A DNA stretch of 64,000 nucleotides from Propionibacteriaceae bacterium (lineage in GTDB: Bacteria > Actinomycetota > Actinomycetes > Propionibacteriales > Propionibacteriaceae), in contig JAITVK010000026.1 in the NCBI GenBank assembly GCA_031285845.1, forward strand, positions 62,001 to 126,000, read 5' to 3'. Numbering within the stretch: position 1 is the first letter of the stretch; the number at the start of each line of letters is the position of its first letter. The notes below the pieces were generated by a model that was not told the origin of the DNA, did no database searches, and saw only the letters and a program-made list of their open reading frames with translations. Below are positions 42,958-52,780 of the stretch, piece by piece. Made by a program: the position numbers and the translations under genes.

Positions 42958-43260
42958 AGGTCCTCCAAATGTGACGACGATGATCGTCCTGCGCGGCGAA
43001 CATCCAACTTCGACAGCCCACGCGGTGTCGCCGACCCGATAATGTCGCTTGGTCGCATTATGTCATACTTCGCCGAGTTGACTGATGGGGTAGCCTGCGC
43101 GACACTTCCGACCACTGACACCCTCAGTTGGGTGTCTCAGTCGGGAGTTCTGCCACCCGCCAGGTCGACGCCCGGCTTGGCGGGAACGCGCCACCCGACG
43201 AAGCGATCATCGCCGTGCTCATCCAAGCGGGCGCTCGAAACACCACCATGGCGGCCGCGC
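42958..43260 (-). other. 303-base gap with kdp terminators
   Basis: No gene. Two hairpins follow the kdpC stop: gacaccc/gggtgtc (43117-43136) and cccgcca/tggcggg (43156-43184). They are placed to end kdp transcription. The left part should contain the ATPase promoter. Confidence 0.6.
43156..43184 (-). terminator. Hairpin after kdpC
   Basis: A 7-bp stem cccgcca (43156-43162) with tggcggg (43178-43184) lies about 75 bases past the kdpC stop. A second 7-bp stem is at 43117-43136. Neither has a U-tract. Confidence 0.5.
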
Positions 43261-43866
43261 TCACAATTCATCCAGTGCCAAATTCAGTTCCAGGACGTTG
43301 ATTCTGGCGTAGCCGATGTAGCCCAGATCGGGGCCCTCGGTGTGTTCGGCGACCAACGCCGACACGACATCCACCGCCAGCCTGCGGGTTTGGGCCACCC
43401 GTTCCACTTGGATCGACGCGTACGCCACCGAGATGTCCGGATCCAACCCAGAGCCCGAGGCGGTGACCGCGTCGGCGGGAACCGCGTCCAACGCCACATG
43501 GTTGAACTCGGCGACCTGCGCGCGACGCTCTTCGATCAGTTGGACCAGCTCTGGCGAGTTCGGGCCAAGGTTCGATCCGGCCGAGGCCGACCCGTCGTAC
43601 CCTTGACCAGCCGCCGAAGGTCTGGGCTGGAAATACTGCGGCAGCGGATTGCCCTCAGCGTCGCTGAAACTCTGCCCGAGCAGGGCCGATCCGACCACCA
43701 CGCCCTGTTCATTGATGATCACCGAGTCATGCGATTGACTGGGGAACACCAGGCTCAGCCCGGTCATGACCACCGGGTAGACGATACCCAACAGAACGGT
43801 CAGGATCACCATGATGGACAACCCGGTCCACCACGGCTTGAGGATCCGCTTAACTGTGGCAGACAT
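43261..43866 (-). CDS. kdpC: K+-transporting ATPase subunit C
   Basis: 201 residues. One N-terminal TM helix (WWTGLSIMVILTVLLGIVYPVVMTGLSLVFP) and the KdpC periplasmic-type domain: GSALLGQSF, YFQPRPSAAGQGYDGSASAGSNLGPNS and DPDISVAYASIQVERVAQTRRL, all family signatures. KdpC increases ATP affinity of KdpB in the KdpFABC pump. The ATG at 43866 has GAGGAGG six bases upstream. It is the last gene of the operon. Confidence 0.96.
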   Translation of the reverse strand: MSATVKRILKPWWTGLSIMVILTVLLGIVYPVVMTGLSLVFPSQSHDSVIINEQGVVVGSALLGQSFSDAEGNPLPQYFQPRPSAAGQGYDGSASAGSNLGPNSPELVQLIEERRAQVAEFNHVALDAVPADAVTASGSGLDPDISVAYASIQVERVAQTRRLAVDVVSALVAEHTEGPDLGYIGYARINVLELNLALDEL

Positions 43867-43940
43867 GATCCGCCTCCTCACGCCGTCGCTGCGTCCACCG
43901 GCGCCGCCCGCGACCGCACTCGTTGATCATCACGCTCATC

Positions 43941-46073
43941 TCAGTACCCCGGAATCCACATCACAATCAGATCGATCAGTTTGATGCCGATCGCGGCGAC
44001 GAGGATGCCGCCGAGCCCGTAGTAGAGCAGGTTGCGGCTGAGAACCCGTTCAACGTTGGCCAAAGAGTACGGCACGCCGAACAGGGCCAGCGGGATCAGG
44101 ATCCCCATCACGGCGATCGAGAAGATCACGGTCGACAAGATGGCCGACGGAACCGAATGCAGATGCAACACGTTCAGCGCGTTCAGGCCGGGGAAGGTCC
44201 CTGCGAACAAAGCAGGGAACAAAGCGAAGTAGCGTACGATGTCGTTGGCCATGTTGAACGTGATCAGCGCGCCACGGGTGGCCTGCTGACGACGCCCGAT
44301 GTCGATGATGTCGACGATCTTTGTCGGATCGTCGTCCAGGATCACCATGTTGGCGGCGTGCCTGACAGCCGGGGCGGCCGAGTTCATCGCCACGCCACAG
44401 TCGGCTTGAGCCAGCCCGGGCGCGTCATTCATCCCGTCCCCGCTCATCGCCACGAAATGACCGGCGTTCTGCTCGGCGACGACCACATCGACCTTGTCTT
44501 GGGGAGTGGCGTCGCCGACGAAATCGGCGATCCCCGCCTCGGCGGCGATCGCAGCCGCCGTCAGCGGATTGTCGCCCGTGATCATGATCGATTTCACACC
44601 CAAGTCGTGCAAATGCTGCATCCTGGACGGGACACTCGGCTTGACCACGTCACGCAATGGCACGACGCCGAGAACCCGACCTTTGCCTTGCGCCGTGACT
44701 TCGGCGACCACCAACGGTGTGCCACCGAGCCGCGCGACCGACGTGGTCTGGGCGTGCAGTTGGCCCAAGACGGAAGCGTCCGGTTGCGCGCCACAATGCT
44801 TCAACCACGCCACGATCGCCGACTCAGCCCCTTTTCGTACGCTCAATCCCTGCGCGCAATCCCGGCCCGACAAGCGTGTCTGCGCACTGAAACTGATGAA
44901 ATCCCCTGCGGGGGCCTCCGGATCGGACGTGGCGTAGCCCAAATGATCGGCCAGGTCGATGATCGACTCGCCTTCAGCGGTCTTATCCCCGATCGAACAG
45001 TAGACCGCCGTACGAGCCAAATCTTCTTCAGTCACACCATCGAGCGGAATGAATCGAGTGGCTTCCCGGTGTCCGCTAGTGATCGTGCCCGTCTTGTCGA
45101 ACAACACCGTCGTGACATCGCCGACCGCTTCCAGGGCCTGGCCCGAGTCGACCAGAACGCCACGCTGCAACAGTTGATACATGCTCGCGATGCCGGTGAC
45201 CGACATCAGGGCGGCGATCTCAGTCGGAATCAAACAGACCACCAGCGCCACCAAAATCGGGATCGACACTGGGGCCGCCACCGGAGACACGATGACGTTC
45301 AGCGTCAACGCCACGAAGACGAACGACAACGAGAACGACGCCAACAGGGCGCTCAACGCCAGTTCCTTGGGAGCCTTGTGACGATGGGTGCCCTCCGCCA
45401 GCGCGATCATCCGGTCGGTGGCGGTGTGGCCCGGGGTCGCGGTCACACGGACGACGACCCGATCAGACAACAGCTTGGTCCCGGCCATGACCGCGCGCCG
45501 ATCCCCGCCCGACTCGCGAATGACCGGAGCCGACTCGCCCGTGATCGCCGACTCGTCGAAGGATCCGACACCCCAGACGATGTCGCCGTCAGCCGGCACA
45601 GTGTCGCCAGAGATGAGCAGGAAGAACTGTCCAGGCCGAAGATCGACCGGGTCGACCCGGATGAGCTCGGTCTGATGAGCGCTGGCGTCGTGACGCGGGT
45701 CGTACCGGCTCAACCGTCGCGCCGCGAAAGGCGACTTGGCGTCACGAAGCGCCTTCGTGTGGGCCCGACCGCGGCCTTGGGCCAAGGATTCCGCGAACGT
45801 GGCCGTCAACAACACCAGCCAGGTGGCCACAGCCAAAGTCCAGGTGAAACCGTGTGGCAGCCTCGTCCCACCGGAGGCGACCACGCCACCGAAGATCGGT
45901 TCGGCGATCGCCACGACGGTGGTCAAAACCCCGCCCGCCCACGTCAACAGCAGCACTGGGTTCGACCACAAGACCTTCGGGTTGAACTTCTTCAACGCTT
46001 CCAACAGCAGCGGGCCCAAAGGCAGAAAGACCCGACCTTCGCTGGTTTGAACCTGATTGACCTTAGTCGTCAC
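43941..46073 (-). CDS. kdpB: K+-transporting P-type ATPase subunit B
   Basis: 710-residue catalytic subunit of the high-affinity K+ pump. The phosphorylated Asp is in LFDKTGTITSG (about residue 328), the A-domain motif is DESAITGESAPV, and the hinge is MITGDNPLTAAAIAAEAG, followed by MSGDGMNDAPGLAQADCGVAMNS. Hydrolysis in KdpB drives K+ that enters through KdpA. It starts with GTG overlapping the kdpA stop (gtga). No kdpDE genes are adjacent, so control is encoded elsewhere. Confidence 0.97.
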   Translation of the reverse strand: MTTKVNQVQTSEGRVFLPLGPLLLEALKKFNPKVLWSNPVLLLTWAGGVLTTVVAIAEPIFGGVVASGGTRLPHGFTWTLAVATWLVLLTATFAESLAQGRGRAHTKALRDAKSPFAARRLSRYDPRHDASAHQTELIRVDPVDLRPGQFFLLISGDTVPADGDIVWGVGSFDESAITGESAPVIRESGGDRRAVMAGTKLLSDRVVVRVTATPGHTATDRMIALAEGTHRHKAPKELALSALLASFSLSFVFVALTLNVIVSPVAAPVSIPILVALVVCLIPTEIAALMSVTGIASMYQLLQRGVLVDSGQALEAVGDVTTVLFDKTGTITSGHREATRFIPLDGVTEEDLARTAVYCSIGDKTAEGESIIDLADHLGYATSDPEAPAGDFISFSAQTRLSGRDCAQGLSVRKGAESAIVAWLKHCGAQPDASVLGQLHAQTTSVARLGGTPLVVAEVTAQGKGRVLGVVPLRDVVKPSVPSRMQHLHDLGVKSIMITGDNPLTAAAIAAEAGIADFVGDATPQDKVDVVVAEQNAGHFVAMSGDGMNDAPGLAQADCGVAMNSAAPAVRHAANMVILDDDPTKIVDIIDIGRRQQATRGALITFNMANDIVRYFALFPALFAGTFPGLNALNVLHLHSVPSAILSTVIFSIAVMGILIPLALFGVPYSLANVERVLSRNLLYYGLGGILVAAIGIKLIDLIVMWIPGY

Positions 46074-47743
46074 CGCAAACCTCCAGCCAACGGCCCGACC
46101 GTCAACACTGGGAAGAACGTCGGAACGGCGATGAAGACGATCAGCCCGACGAGCAGCACGACGAACTGAGGCCGATGCAGCGGAAGGTCGGCCACCATCA
46201 CCGTGGAACGATCCTGACGCGCGAAAGAGCCGGCCATCGCCAACACCAATGCGATCACCAGGAACCGCCCGAGCAGAATGATGACGCCGAGAATAGTGTT
46301 CAGCCAGGGAGTGTCAGCCGCGAAACCAGCCATCGCCGAACCGTTGTTGATGGCCGCCGACACGAAAGCGTAGATCAACTCGGTCATGCCTTGAGAGTCG
46401 GGATCCGTCATCGAGTTGGCGACAATCTCCGCCCGTACGCCCGGTATCGCCATGGACAACGCCATCCCACCCAATGCGAGCATCGGCATGACCAGGATGA
46501 CGAGCGCGGCCAGCTTCATCTCGCGCGCAGTGATGCGTTTGCCGAGCAACGCGGGAGTCCGACCAACCAACAGCCCGGCGATGAACACGGCGATGACGAC
46601 GAGGACCAACAGCGTGTAGAGCCCCGATCCGACCCCGCCTGGGGAGACTTCGCCCAACACCATGTGCAGAATCGCGACCATCTGGCCGAGCGGAGTGTAC
46701 GACCCGAGCATCGAATTCGTGGCCCCACCAGTGGTCCCAGTCGTCGCAGCGGTGAACAGGGTCGACCCGATGATGCCGAAACGGACCTCTTTGCCTTCCA
46801 TCGCCGCTCCGGCCGCCTGTGGCGCCAACCCACCGCCAGACAGTTCGAACCAGGTCAGCGTGCCGTACGCCACGACCAACAGAATCGCCATCGTCGCCAG
46901 CAGCGAACGCGCCAACCGGAAATCGTTGGCCAGGCGGCCGAAAGTCCGGATCGACGCGAACGGAATCACGATCAGCATGTACGTCTGGAACAAGTTGACC
47001 CATGCGCTCGGGTTCTCGAACGGGTGGGCCGAATTGGCGTTGTAAAACCCGCCGCCGTTGGTTCCCAGCATCTTGATCGCCTCTTGTGAGGCGACCGGAC
47101 CACCGGGAATGATTTGAGTTCCACCAGTCAGCGTCTCCACGGTGGTGAAGCCGTCAAAATTCTGGACCACCCCGGCCGCGATCAGGACGACGGTGGCCAA
47201 AGCAGACAGCGGCAACAGAATCCGAAGATTGATTCTGAGCATGTCGACCCAGAAGTTGCCGACCGTGGTCGAGGCCGATCGCGTGAGCCCTCTCACCAGG
47301 GCGATCGCGACCGCGAAGCCGACGGCCGCTGACACGTAGCTCTGAACAGCCAGCCCAGCCATCTGCACCGCGTACCCCGTCGTATGCTCAGGTGAATAGG
47401 CCTGCCAGTTAGTGTTTCCGACGTACGACGCGGCAGTGTTGAACGCCAGATCGGGACTGATCGGGCCCAAACCCAGCGAGTACGGCAGCATGGGCTGCAA
47501 CCGCTGCAACCCATAAAGCATGAGGAATCCGACAGCCGAGAACACCAGGACGACCACCAGGTAGCCTTTCCAGGTCTGCTCCTTGTCAGGTTTGACCCCG
47601 CACACACGATAAATCAGCGACTCGACTTTGCCGTGACGCGGGTTGGTGAACACCCACGCCATGTAGTCGCCCAGAGGCCGATAGGTCACCGCCACCGCCA
47701 CCACCAAGGTGAACAGCGCGGTCACCGCCGCGAACAGTTCCAT
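46070..47743 (-). CDS. kdpA: K+-transporting ATPase subunit A
   Basis: 557-residue channel-like subunit. Selectivity-filter-like loops typical of the SKT superfamily are visible: FNTAASYVGNTNWQAYS, MLGTNGGGFYNANSAHPFENP, GTTGGATNSMLGSYTPLG and SAAINNGSAMAGF. It binds and passes K+ in the KdpFABC complex. The ATG at 47743 shares bases with the kdpF stop (tgatg), so translation is coupled. Confidence 0.97.
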   Translation of the reverse strand: MELFAAVTALFTLVVAVAVTYRPLGDYMAWVFTNPRHGKVESLIYRVCGVKPDKEQTWKGYLVVVLVFSAVGFLMLYGLQRLQPMLPYSLGLGPISPDLAFNTAASYVGNTNWQAYSPEHTTGYAVQMAGLAVQSYVSAAVGFAVAIALVRGLTRSASTTVGNFWVDMLRINLRILLPLSALATVVLIAAGVVQNFDGFTTVETLTGGTQIIPGGPVASQEAIKMLGTNGGGFYNANSAHPFENPSAWVNLFQTYMLIVIPFASIRTFGRLANDFRLARSLLATMAILLVVAYGTLTWFELSGGGLAPQAAGAAMEGKEVRFGIIGSTLFTAATTGTTGGATNSMLGSYTPLGQMVAILHMVLGEVSPGGVGSGLYTLLVLVVIAVFIAGLLVGRTPALLGKRITAREMKLAALVILVMPMLALGGMALSMAIPGVRAEIVANSMTDPDSQGMTELIYAFVSAAINNGSAMAGFAADTPWLNTILGVIILLGRFLVIALVLAMAGSFARQDRSTVMVADLPLHRPQFVVLLVGLIVFIAVPTFFPVLTVGPLAGGLR

Positions 47744-47832
47744 CACAGACGATCCGGATGAACCAGTGCGTAGAACAGGTACCCGATCGCAGCCACCGAC
47801 ATGGCCACTGCGAACACACCGATCACAGTCAC
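47743..47832 (-). CDS. kdpF: KdpF, 29-residue pump subunit
   Basis: A short frame from GTG 47832 encodes a single TM peptide, MTVIGVFAVAMSVAAIGY followed by LFYALVHPDRL, ending one base into the kdpA start. Size, hydrophobicity and the closing (R/H)P(E/D)R(F/L) pattern match KdpF, which stabilises the KdpABC complex in the membrane. GGAGG lies 13 bases upstream, which is rather far. It is below the size normally called by gene finders. Confidence 0.85.
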   Translation of the reverse strand: MTVIGVFAVAMSVAAIGYLFYALVHPDRL

Positions 47833-48154
47833 AGTTGTTCTAACGCCTCCCCCACCTATCTCGTACGACGCCACACTCGCCGCAGCTAGAACACAGACAT
47901 CCTAGAGTACTCCGCGAGGACACATCGCCCGTATCGCATATTCCGCGTGAAGTCGGCCGCACGGTTAGTGGCGAACGCCGCAAGCGGTGCGCCGACGCGT
48001 CTCGGCCGATCCCGATGACTCCCCCGAAGAATGGTCGAGGCCCGTCGCCAGGACGCACGTCCAAGAGACTCTAGTGACATCTCATCTATACCGCTATGAT
48101 GAGGCGGTAGCACGGGTGTGAACAATGCCCCAACCGACACAAGGAAGTGATGCC
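47833..48154. promoter_or_regulatory. Divergent kdp / cstA promoter region
   Basis: 322 bases between the - strand kdp operon and + strand cstA. On the - strand a -10-like taggat is read from about 47906 to 47901, before kdpF. On the + strand tatgat (about 48095-48100) could serve cstA. I looked for a c-di-AMP riboswitch, which controls K+ genes in some Gram-positives, and saw no convincing match. Confidence 0.4.
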
Positions 48155-50686
48155 ATGTCCGCGACGACAGCCCCGCCGGCCCAACACCAACCGTCCGACG
48201 ATGAGCGATTCATCATCCGCAACAAGGAGGGAATCCCCGTCGGAACGAAACCCCACACCACCTGGAAGCCCTGGAAGATCGCGCTGTGGGGGGTCATCGC
48301 CCTGTTGGGTGGGACCGGCTGGTACATCTTGGCCGTGATGCGCGGCGAGACGGTGTCCACGCTGTGGTTCGTGGTCGCCGCCGTCTGCACGTACGTCATC
48401 GCGTACCGTTTCTACGCCTTGTTCATCCAGCGCAAGCTCATGCGCCCCGACGACACCAACGCCACACCGGCTGAGCGGATCAACAACGGGCGCGACTACG
48501 ATCTGACCGATCGTCGAGTGCTCTACGGTCACCACTTCGCCGCCATCGCGGGCGCTGGGCCACTAGTCGGACCAGTGTTGGCCGCTCAGATGGGCTACCT
48601 GCCCGGCACGATCTGGATCATCGTCGGAGTCTGCCTGGCAGGCGCTGTCCAAGACATGCTCGTCTTGTTCATCTCGATGCGCCGGGGTGGTCGCTCATTG
48701 GGTCAGATCGCCCGCGACGAGATCGGACCGATTGGCGGAACGATCGCCATCGTCGCCATTTTCGTCATGCTGATGATCGTCTTGGCCGTGTTGGCGCTCG
48801 TCTGCGTCAACGCCATGACCGGCTCGCCCTGGAGCGTCTTCTCGATCGGCTGCACGATCATCATCGCCCTCCTGATGGGCGTCTATCTTCGTTTCGTACG
48901 CCCAGGTCGGGTCGCCGAAGTGTCCATCATCGGCTTCGTCCTGCTGATCTTCTCCATCATCGCAGGCAACTGGGTCGCCCAGTCGCCGATCGCCGACGCC
49001 TTGACCCTGACTGGAACCGAACTGACGTGGGCGGTCATGATCTACGGCTTCTGCGCGGCCGTCCTGCCCGTCTGGTTGCTGCTGACCCCACGCGACTACC
49101 TGTCGACGTTCATGAAAGTGGGCACGATCGTCATCTTGGCGGTCGGCATCGTGTTGGTCCAGCCTTTGGCACGTACGGCTGCTGTCTCAGAATTCGCCGG
49201 AAACACCGCCGGGCCGGTCTTCGCGGGGGCGCTGTTCCCCTTCCTTTTCATCACGATCGCCTGCGGAGCCTTGTCAGGAATGCATGCCACGGTCGCTTCG
49301 GGGACGACCCCGAAGATGATCCAGAAGGAATCCCAGACGCGCATGATCGGCTACGCCGGAATGCTGATGGAGTCCTTCGTCGCCATCATGGCTTTGGCCG
49401 CCGCGGTCTCGCTGAGCACTGGAACCTATTTCGCGATGAACATGTCCACCGCCGGGATCATCAAACTCGACACCGCCGCCGTCGACGCCGGCGTCCTCAT
49501 CGACACCACCGAGACCGGCGACATCACGGTCTATCTGCCCGACCAGGCCGACATTCCTTCCAGCGCGACCACCTTGACCGCCGACCAGGTCACAAAGTGG
49601 TCGAGTGACATCGCCGCCGGAACTGCGGTGGGCGCGTCGGCGGACGCCAAAGCTGCGGCCAACGAGGCCAAGGCCGCTTCCGCCGCGGTCGCCGTCACCC
49701 AATTGGGTGTGACCGACGCTCAAGGCGACAAGCCACGAGTCGAGTGGGACGAAGACGATCCGGCCAACCCCGGCGCGACCATCCAACTGACTGACGAGGC
49801 GGCGCTGAAACAGATCGCCGAAGACGTCGGTGAGCCGTCGATCGTGTCGCGTACGGGCGGAGCCCCGACTTTGGCCGTCGCGATGGCCAACATCTTGCAC
49901 CGAATCTTCGGCGGCAAAGCGATGATGAGCTTCTGGTATCACTTCGCGGTGATGTTCGAGGCACTGTTCATCCTGTCCGCGGTCGACGCGGTCACCCGGG
50001 TCACCCGATTCCAGTTGGCCGACGCGATCGGCAACTGGATCCCGAAATTCCGCGACCACTCGTGGCGGGTCGGCTCTTGGCTGTGCACCGCGATCGTCGT
50101 CGCGGCCTGGGGCTCCCTGCTGCTGATGGGCGTGACTGATCCGAACGGGGGCATCCAAACCCTGTTCCCCCTGTTCGGCATCGCCAACCAGTTGATCGCC
50201 GCGATCGCGCTGATGATCGTCACCGTGGTCGTGATTCGCAAAGGGTACGTCAAATGGTCTTGGATACCGCTGATCCCATTGGCCTGGGACGTGTCCACCA
50301 CGTTCACCGCCTCGTGGCAGAAGATCTTCTCCGACAACGCCGCTTTGGGCTATTGGAAGCAGTTCTCGAACGCCCGGGCGCTGATCGACGGCGGTGGGTT
50401 GACCGAGACGGCGTTGGCGAATGCCCAAGCCACAGTACGAAACACTGCCATCCAGGGAACCCTGTCGATCCTGTTCCTGGCCATGGCCGCCGCCATTTTG
50501 GTGGCCAGTGTCATCCGAGTGATCACAGCCTTGCGCAGTGGTGACACCACGACCTCGGAGGATCCGCATCAAGAGTCGGCTTTCTACGCGCCGTCGACGT
50601 TCCTCGGCACGCGCGTGGAGAAGTCGGTGGAGCGTGAGTTCGAAGCGGTGGCCGATCCGAAGTTCCTGCCACACCGACGCTCATGA
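48155..50686 (+). CDS. cstA: CstA peptide/pyruvate transporter
   Basis: 843-residue membrane protein of the carbon-starvation CstA family, which takes up pyruvate or peptides when carbon is short. Signatures: ALFIQRKLM...NNGRDYDLTDRRVLYGHHFAAIAGAGPLVGPVLAAQMGYLPGTIWI near the start, FITIACGALSGMHATVASGTTPKMI, and MSFWYHFAVMFEALFILSAVDAVTRVTRF. It is longer than usual because of a soluble, Ala/Asp-rich insert at about residues 436-571 between TM segments. ATG 48155 has AAGGAAG at good spacing; the frame is open from 48125. Its small partner gene overlaps its stop. Confidence 0.95.
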   Translation: MSATTAPPAQHQPSDDERFIIRNKEGIPVGTKPHTTWKPWKIALWGVIALLGGTGWYILAVMRGETVSTLWFVVAAVCTYVIAYRFYALFIQRKLMRPDDTNATPAERINNGRDYDLTDRRVLYGHHFAAIAGAGPLVGPVLAAQMGYLPGTIWIIVGVCLAGAVQDMLVLFISMRRGGRSLGQIARDEIGPIGGTIAIVAIFVMLMIVLAVLALVCVNAMTGSPWSVFSIGCTIIIALLMGVYLRFVRPGRVAEVSIIGFVLLIFSIIAGNWVAQSPIADALTLTGTELTWAVMIYGFCAAVLPVWLLLTPRDYLSTFMKVGTIVILAVGIVLVQPLARTAAVSEFAGNTAGPVFAGALFPFLFITIACGALSGMHATVASGTTPKMIQKESQTRMIGYAGMLMESFVAIMALAAAVSLSTGTYFAMNMSTAGIIKLDTAAVDAGVLIDTTETGDITVYLPDQADIPSSATTLTADQVTKWSSDIAAGTAVGASADAKAAANEAKAASAAVAVTQLGVTDAQGDKPRVEWDEDDPANPGATIQLTDEAALKQIAEDVGEPSIVSRTGGAPTLAVAMANILHRIFGGKAMMSFWYHFAVMFEALFILSAVDAVTRVTRFQLADAIGNWIPKFRDHSWRVGSWLCTAIVVAAWGSLLLMGVTDPNGGIQTLFPLFGIANQLIAAIALMIVTVVVIRKGYVKWSWIPLIPLAWDVSTTFTASWQKIFSDNAALGYWKQFSNARALIDGGGLTETALANAQATVRNTAIQGTLSILFLAMAAAILVASVIRVITALRSGDTTTSEDPHQESAFYAPSTFLGTRVEKSVEREFEAVADPKFLPHRRS

Positions 50687-50919
50687 CTGTGGCAGCGTCC
50701 AGCCATCGTCCGAGCCGCACGCTGGTCGATGGTGTCAGTCGGGTGGCGCGGGCCGTTCGATGGTATGTCCGGGAGTTGCTCGGCGCGGCGGCGTACGACC
50801 ACTATCTCGAACGGTTCGCGCTCGACCATGGCGACGACGACTCGCATCAACCGATGACCGAGAAACAGTACTGGCGCCAACGGATCGACGAACAGCCGCT
50901 CGACGCCCGCTGCTGCTGA
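50683..50919 (+). CDS. YbdD/YjiX-family CstA partner
   Basis: 78 residues of the DUF466 (YbdD/YjiX) family: VRWYVRELLGAAAYDHYLERFALDHGDDDSHQPMTEKQYWRQRIDEQ. In enterobacteria such proteins are encoded after cstA or btsT and are needed for transport. It overlaps the cstA stop (ATGA) and ends with the unusual CC. Confidence 0.88.
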   Translation: MTVAASSHRPSRTLVDGVSRVARAVRWYVRELLGAAAYDHYLERFALDHGDDDSHQPMTEKQYWRQRIDEQPLDARCC

Positions 50920-51067
50920 GCCGGACAGGCCTAACAGGGAACAAGACGATCACCGGGGGCGCCTGAGGGCTGCGACCAGGACCGGCCCAACTCAGTGGGA
51001 ATCCGGCCTCTGCCGAACGCCGGGCTCAGTTCAACAGCGGCGATCCCGCCTGACTTGGCGGCCCGAC

Positions 51068-52402
51068 TCAACTGATGGCGAAGCGGTACCTCAGCGGGTT
51101 CGGCTCTCCGGTGCACTCCTCGCCGATTCGCATGTCGGCGATCACCCCGGATTGACGCAGCTCACGCAGGCGCGAGGTCACCACCTGGCTGATCTCGGCC
51201 GGTGACACCGTGTTGATGTAAATCTTGGTGTCGCCTTCGAAGCCCGCCACAGTGGAGATACGCCACTTGATGTTGATCCGCCAAGGCATCGGAACATCGA
51301 CGTCCACCGGAACGTGGTGCCACTCCTCATTGCTCGGCACAGCCGACCCGGTCGCCGCGTGAACAGCCTGGATCAGGTCGGACATGTCTCGTACTTCTTC
51401 GGCCGATTGACGCCACGGATGGACCTGGGGCGACTTGGAGTAGAGCTCGATCGTCGGATAGCGGTGGCCGAAACCGGCGTACGCGATCGCTGAATCATTC
51501 TCGGCGACCAAAAGATTGTGGTACGTCGCGTAGTTGACACCGCATTCGTTGAAGAAGTTCGGGTTCTCGCGCAACCGATGCACCACCTGGTCGGCATTGG
51601 CCCCATGCTCGTCGATGGCGACCAACTGCTTGTGCAGATGGTCACAGCTGGCCCCGGCCGGTTTCAACCAGTTCTGGAACACCGCGACGTAGCGGGCGTA
51701 GCGGTTGTTGGCGTAGAGGTTCGCCATCGCGTGCAAAGTCAGCTGGATGTACTGCTCATGCTCATCGGGGGTCAGCGTCCCAGAGGACGCCAACTGCGCG
51801 GTCGTCTTGGCGCCGTCGACCCAATGTTTGCGAGCTATGACCACGTCGTGTCCGCCACCGAAGAAAGCGTCCGCCTGGTCGAGCAGCTCATCCTGACTCA
51901 TCGCGGCGATCTCGTCACTGCTTTTGCCCGCCTGACGCAATTTGGCCGACTGCACCGCCAAGACATGTCGGCGACCCTGCTCGGTCGACAGGTAGACCCG
52001 CTTGTGTTCAACCATGTCAGGTGGAAGTTCGTACCCATAGTTCTCGTGCCAATAGTCGTAGCTGACGATCTCGAACAAGTTCGGCACGACACGGAATTCG
52101 GCCACAGTGCTGAACAGTTTCTCCGCCGGCAGATGCTCCATCATGCGCCAGCGCGTGCCATCGAGGACCATCCGAGCCTTCTCGGGCGGGGTCTCCATGT
52201 AGCGGGCGGAACAGAAAGCGCAGCCATGGGTCCAATCCGTGTCTGACACTGGGCGGGATTCCATCTCTGGATGAGTCAAAGGGCGACTGCTGCGACCAGT
52301 CACCGTCCACACGCGCGTGCCCGTGGTCGGATTGATCTGCTTGATGGTGCCATCCCCCATGGTCATGAGGTAGGCCGGCTCTGGCATAAGTGAAATACCC
52401 AT
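51068..52402 (-). CDS. DUF4921 family GalT-like protein
   Basis: 444 residues, resembling galactose-1-phosphate uridylyltransferase (HIT superfamily) and known in actinobacteria as DUF4921. A zinc-type CAFCSARYMETPPEKAR motif lies near the N-terminus, FEIVSYDYWHENYGYELP follows, and the nucleotidyltransferase-like site is SCDHLHKQLV (HxH), later NYATYHNLLV. It probably transfers or cleaves a nucleotide on a sugar phosphate; the true reaction is not known to me. The start is uncertain between ATG 52402 and ATG 52387, neither with a strong ribosome site. It stands alone. Confidence 0.8.
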   Translation of the reverse strand: MGISLMPEPAYLMTMGDGTIKQINPTTGTRVWTVTGRSSRPLTHPEMESRPVSDTDWTHGCAFCSARYMETPPEKARMVLDGTRWRMMEHLPAEKLFSTVAEFRVVPNLFEIVSYDYWHENYGYELPPDMVEHKRVYLSTEQGRRHVLAVQSAKLRQAGKSSDEIAAMSQDELLDQADAFFGGGHDVVIARKHWVDGAKTTAQLASSGTLTPDEHEQYIQLTLHAMANLYANNRYARYVAVFQNWLKPAGASCDHLHKQLVAIDEHGANADQVVHRLRENPNFFNECGVNYATYHNLLVAENDSAIAYAGFGHRYPTIELYSKSPQVHPWRQSAEEVRDMSDLIQAVHAATGSAVPSNEEWHHVPVDVDVPMPWRINIKWRISTVAGFEGDTKIYINTVSPAEISQVVTSRLRELRQSGVIADMRIGEECTGEPNPLRYRFAIS

Positions 52403-52780
52403 AATGACTTACCGCGTGCCTCTTTCTTCACCCACCCGTACCGTGAGCGATTCTTCGACTGATAATGGGCCCGTCGCCTTCTCTGTGATCCTATCGTCGC
52501 CGGTGGGACACGCCCGCCGATCTCACAACAAGAACACTCTGAGAAATCGTAAAGATCTCATGACCGTGAGTCGATTCCCCCGGCGTGGTCACGCCAACAA
52601 CTGGTGGTCTTATCCACTTGTACGTCGTACTCTACGTGATCAGGCAACCCCTGGCCAAGACGAGGGAGAATAGGCACAGCCACCCAGTCGGTGAAAAACG
52701 GCCCATTATTCTTGCTCATAGGTTGTTTCACGGACATCCGACCGCGCAGATGAGCGCCGGTGACCCCATCCGCCAGTAGA
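52403..52780. other. 378-base gap before bpa
   Basis: No gene. The open + strand frame 52404-52673 has no protein-like character. The stretch should hold the promoters of the divergent DUF4921 and bpa genes. I see no strong hairpin or repeat. Confidence 0.5.

Noticed and set aside
43923..46169. 748-codon open frame on + strand opposite kdpB
   Set aside because: It is His/Arg/Asp-rich shadow text on the complement of a clearly conserved P-type ATPase; high-GC third positions create it.
47833..48154. c-di-AMP riboswitch upstream of kdp
   Set aside because: No match to the conserved core that I could recognise on the - strand.
49274..50674. 466-codon open frame opposite cstA
   Set aside because: Shadow of the conserved transporter, with no family resemblance.
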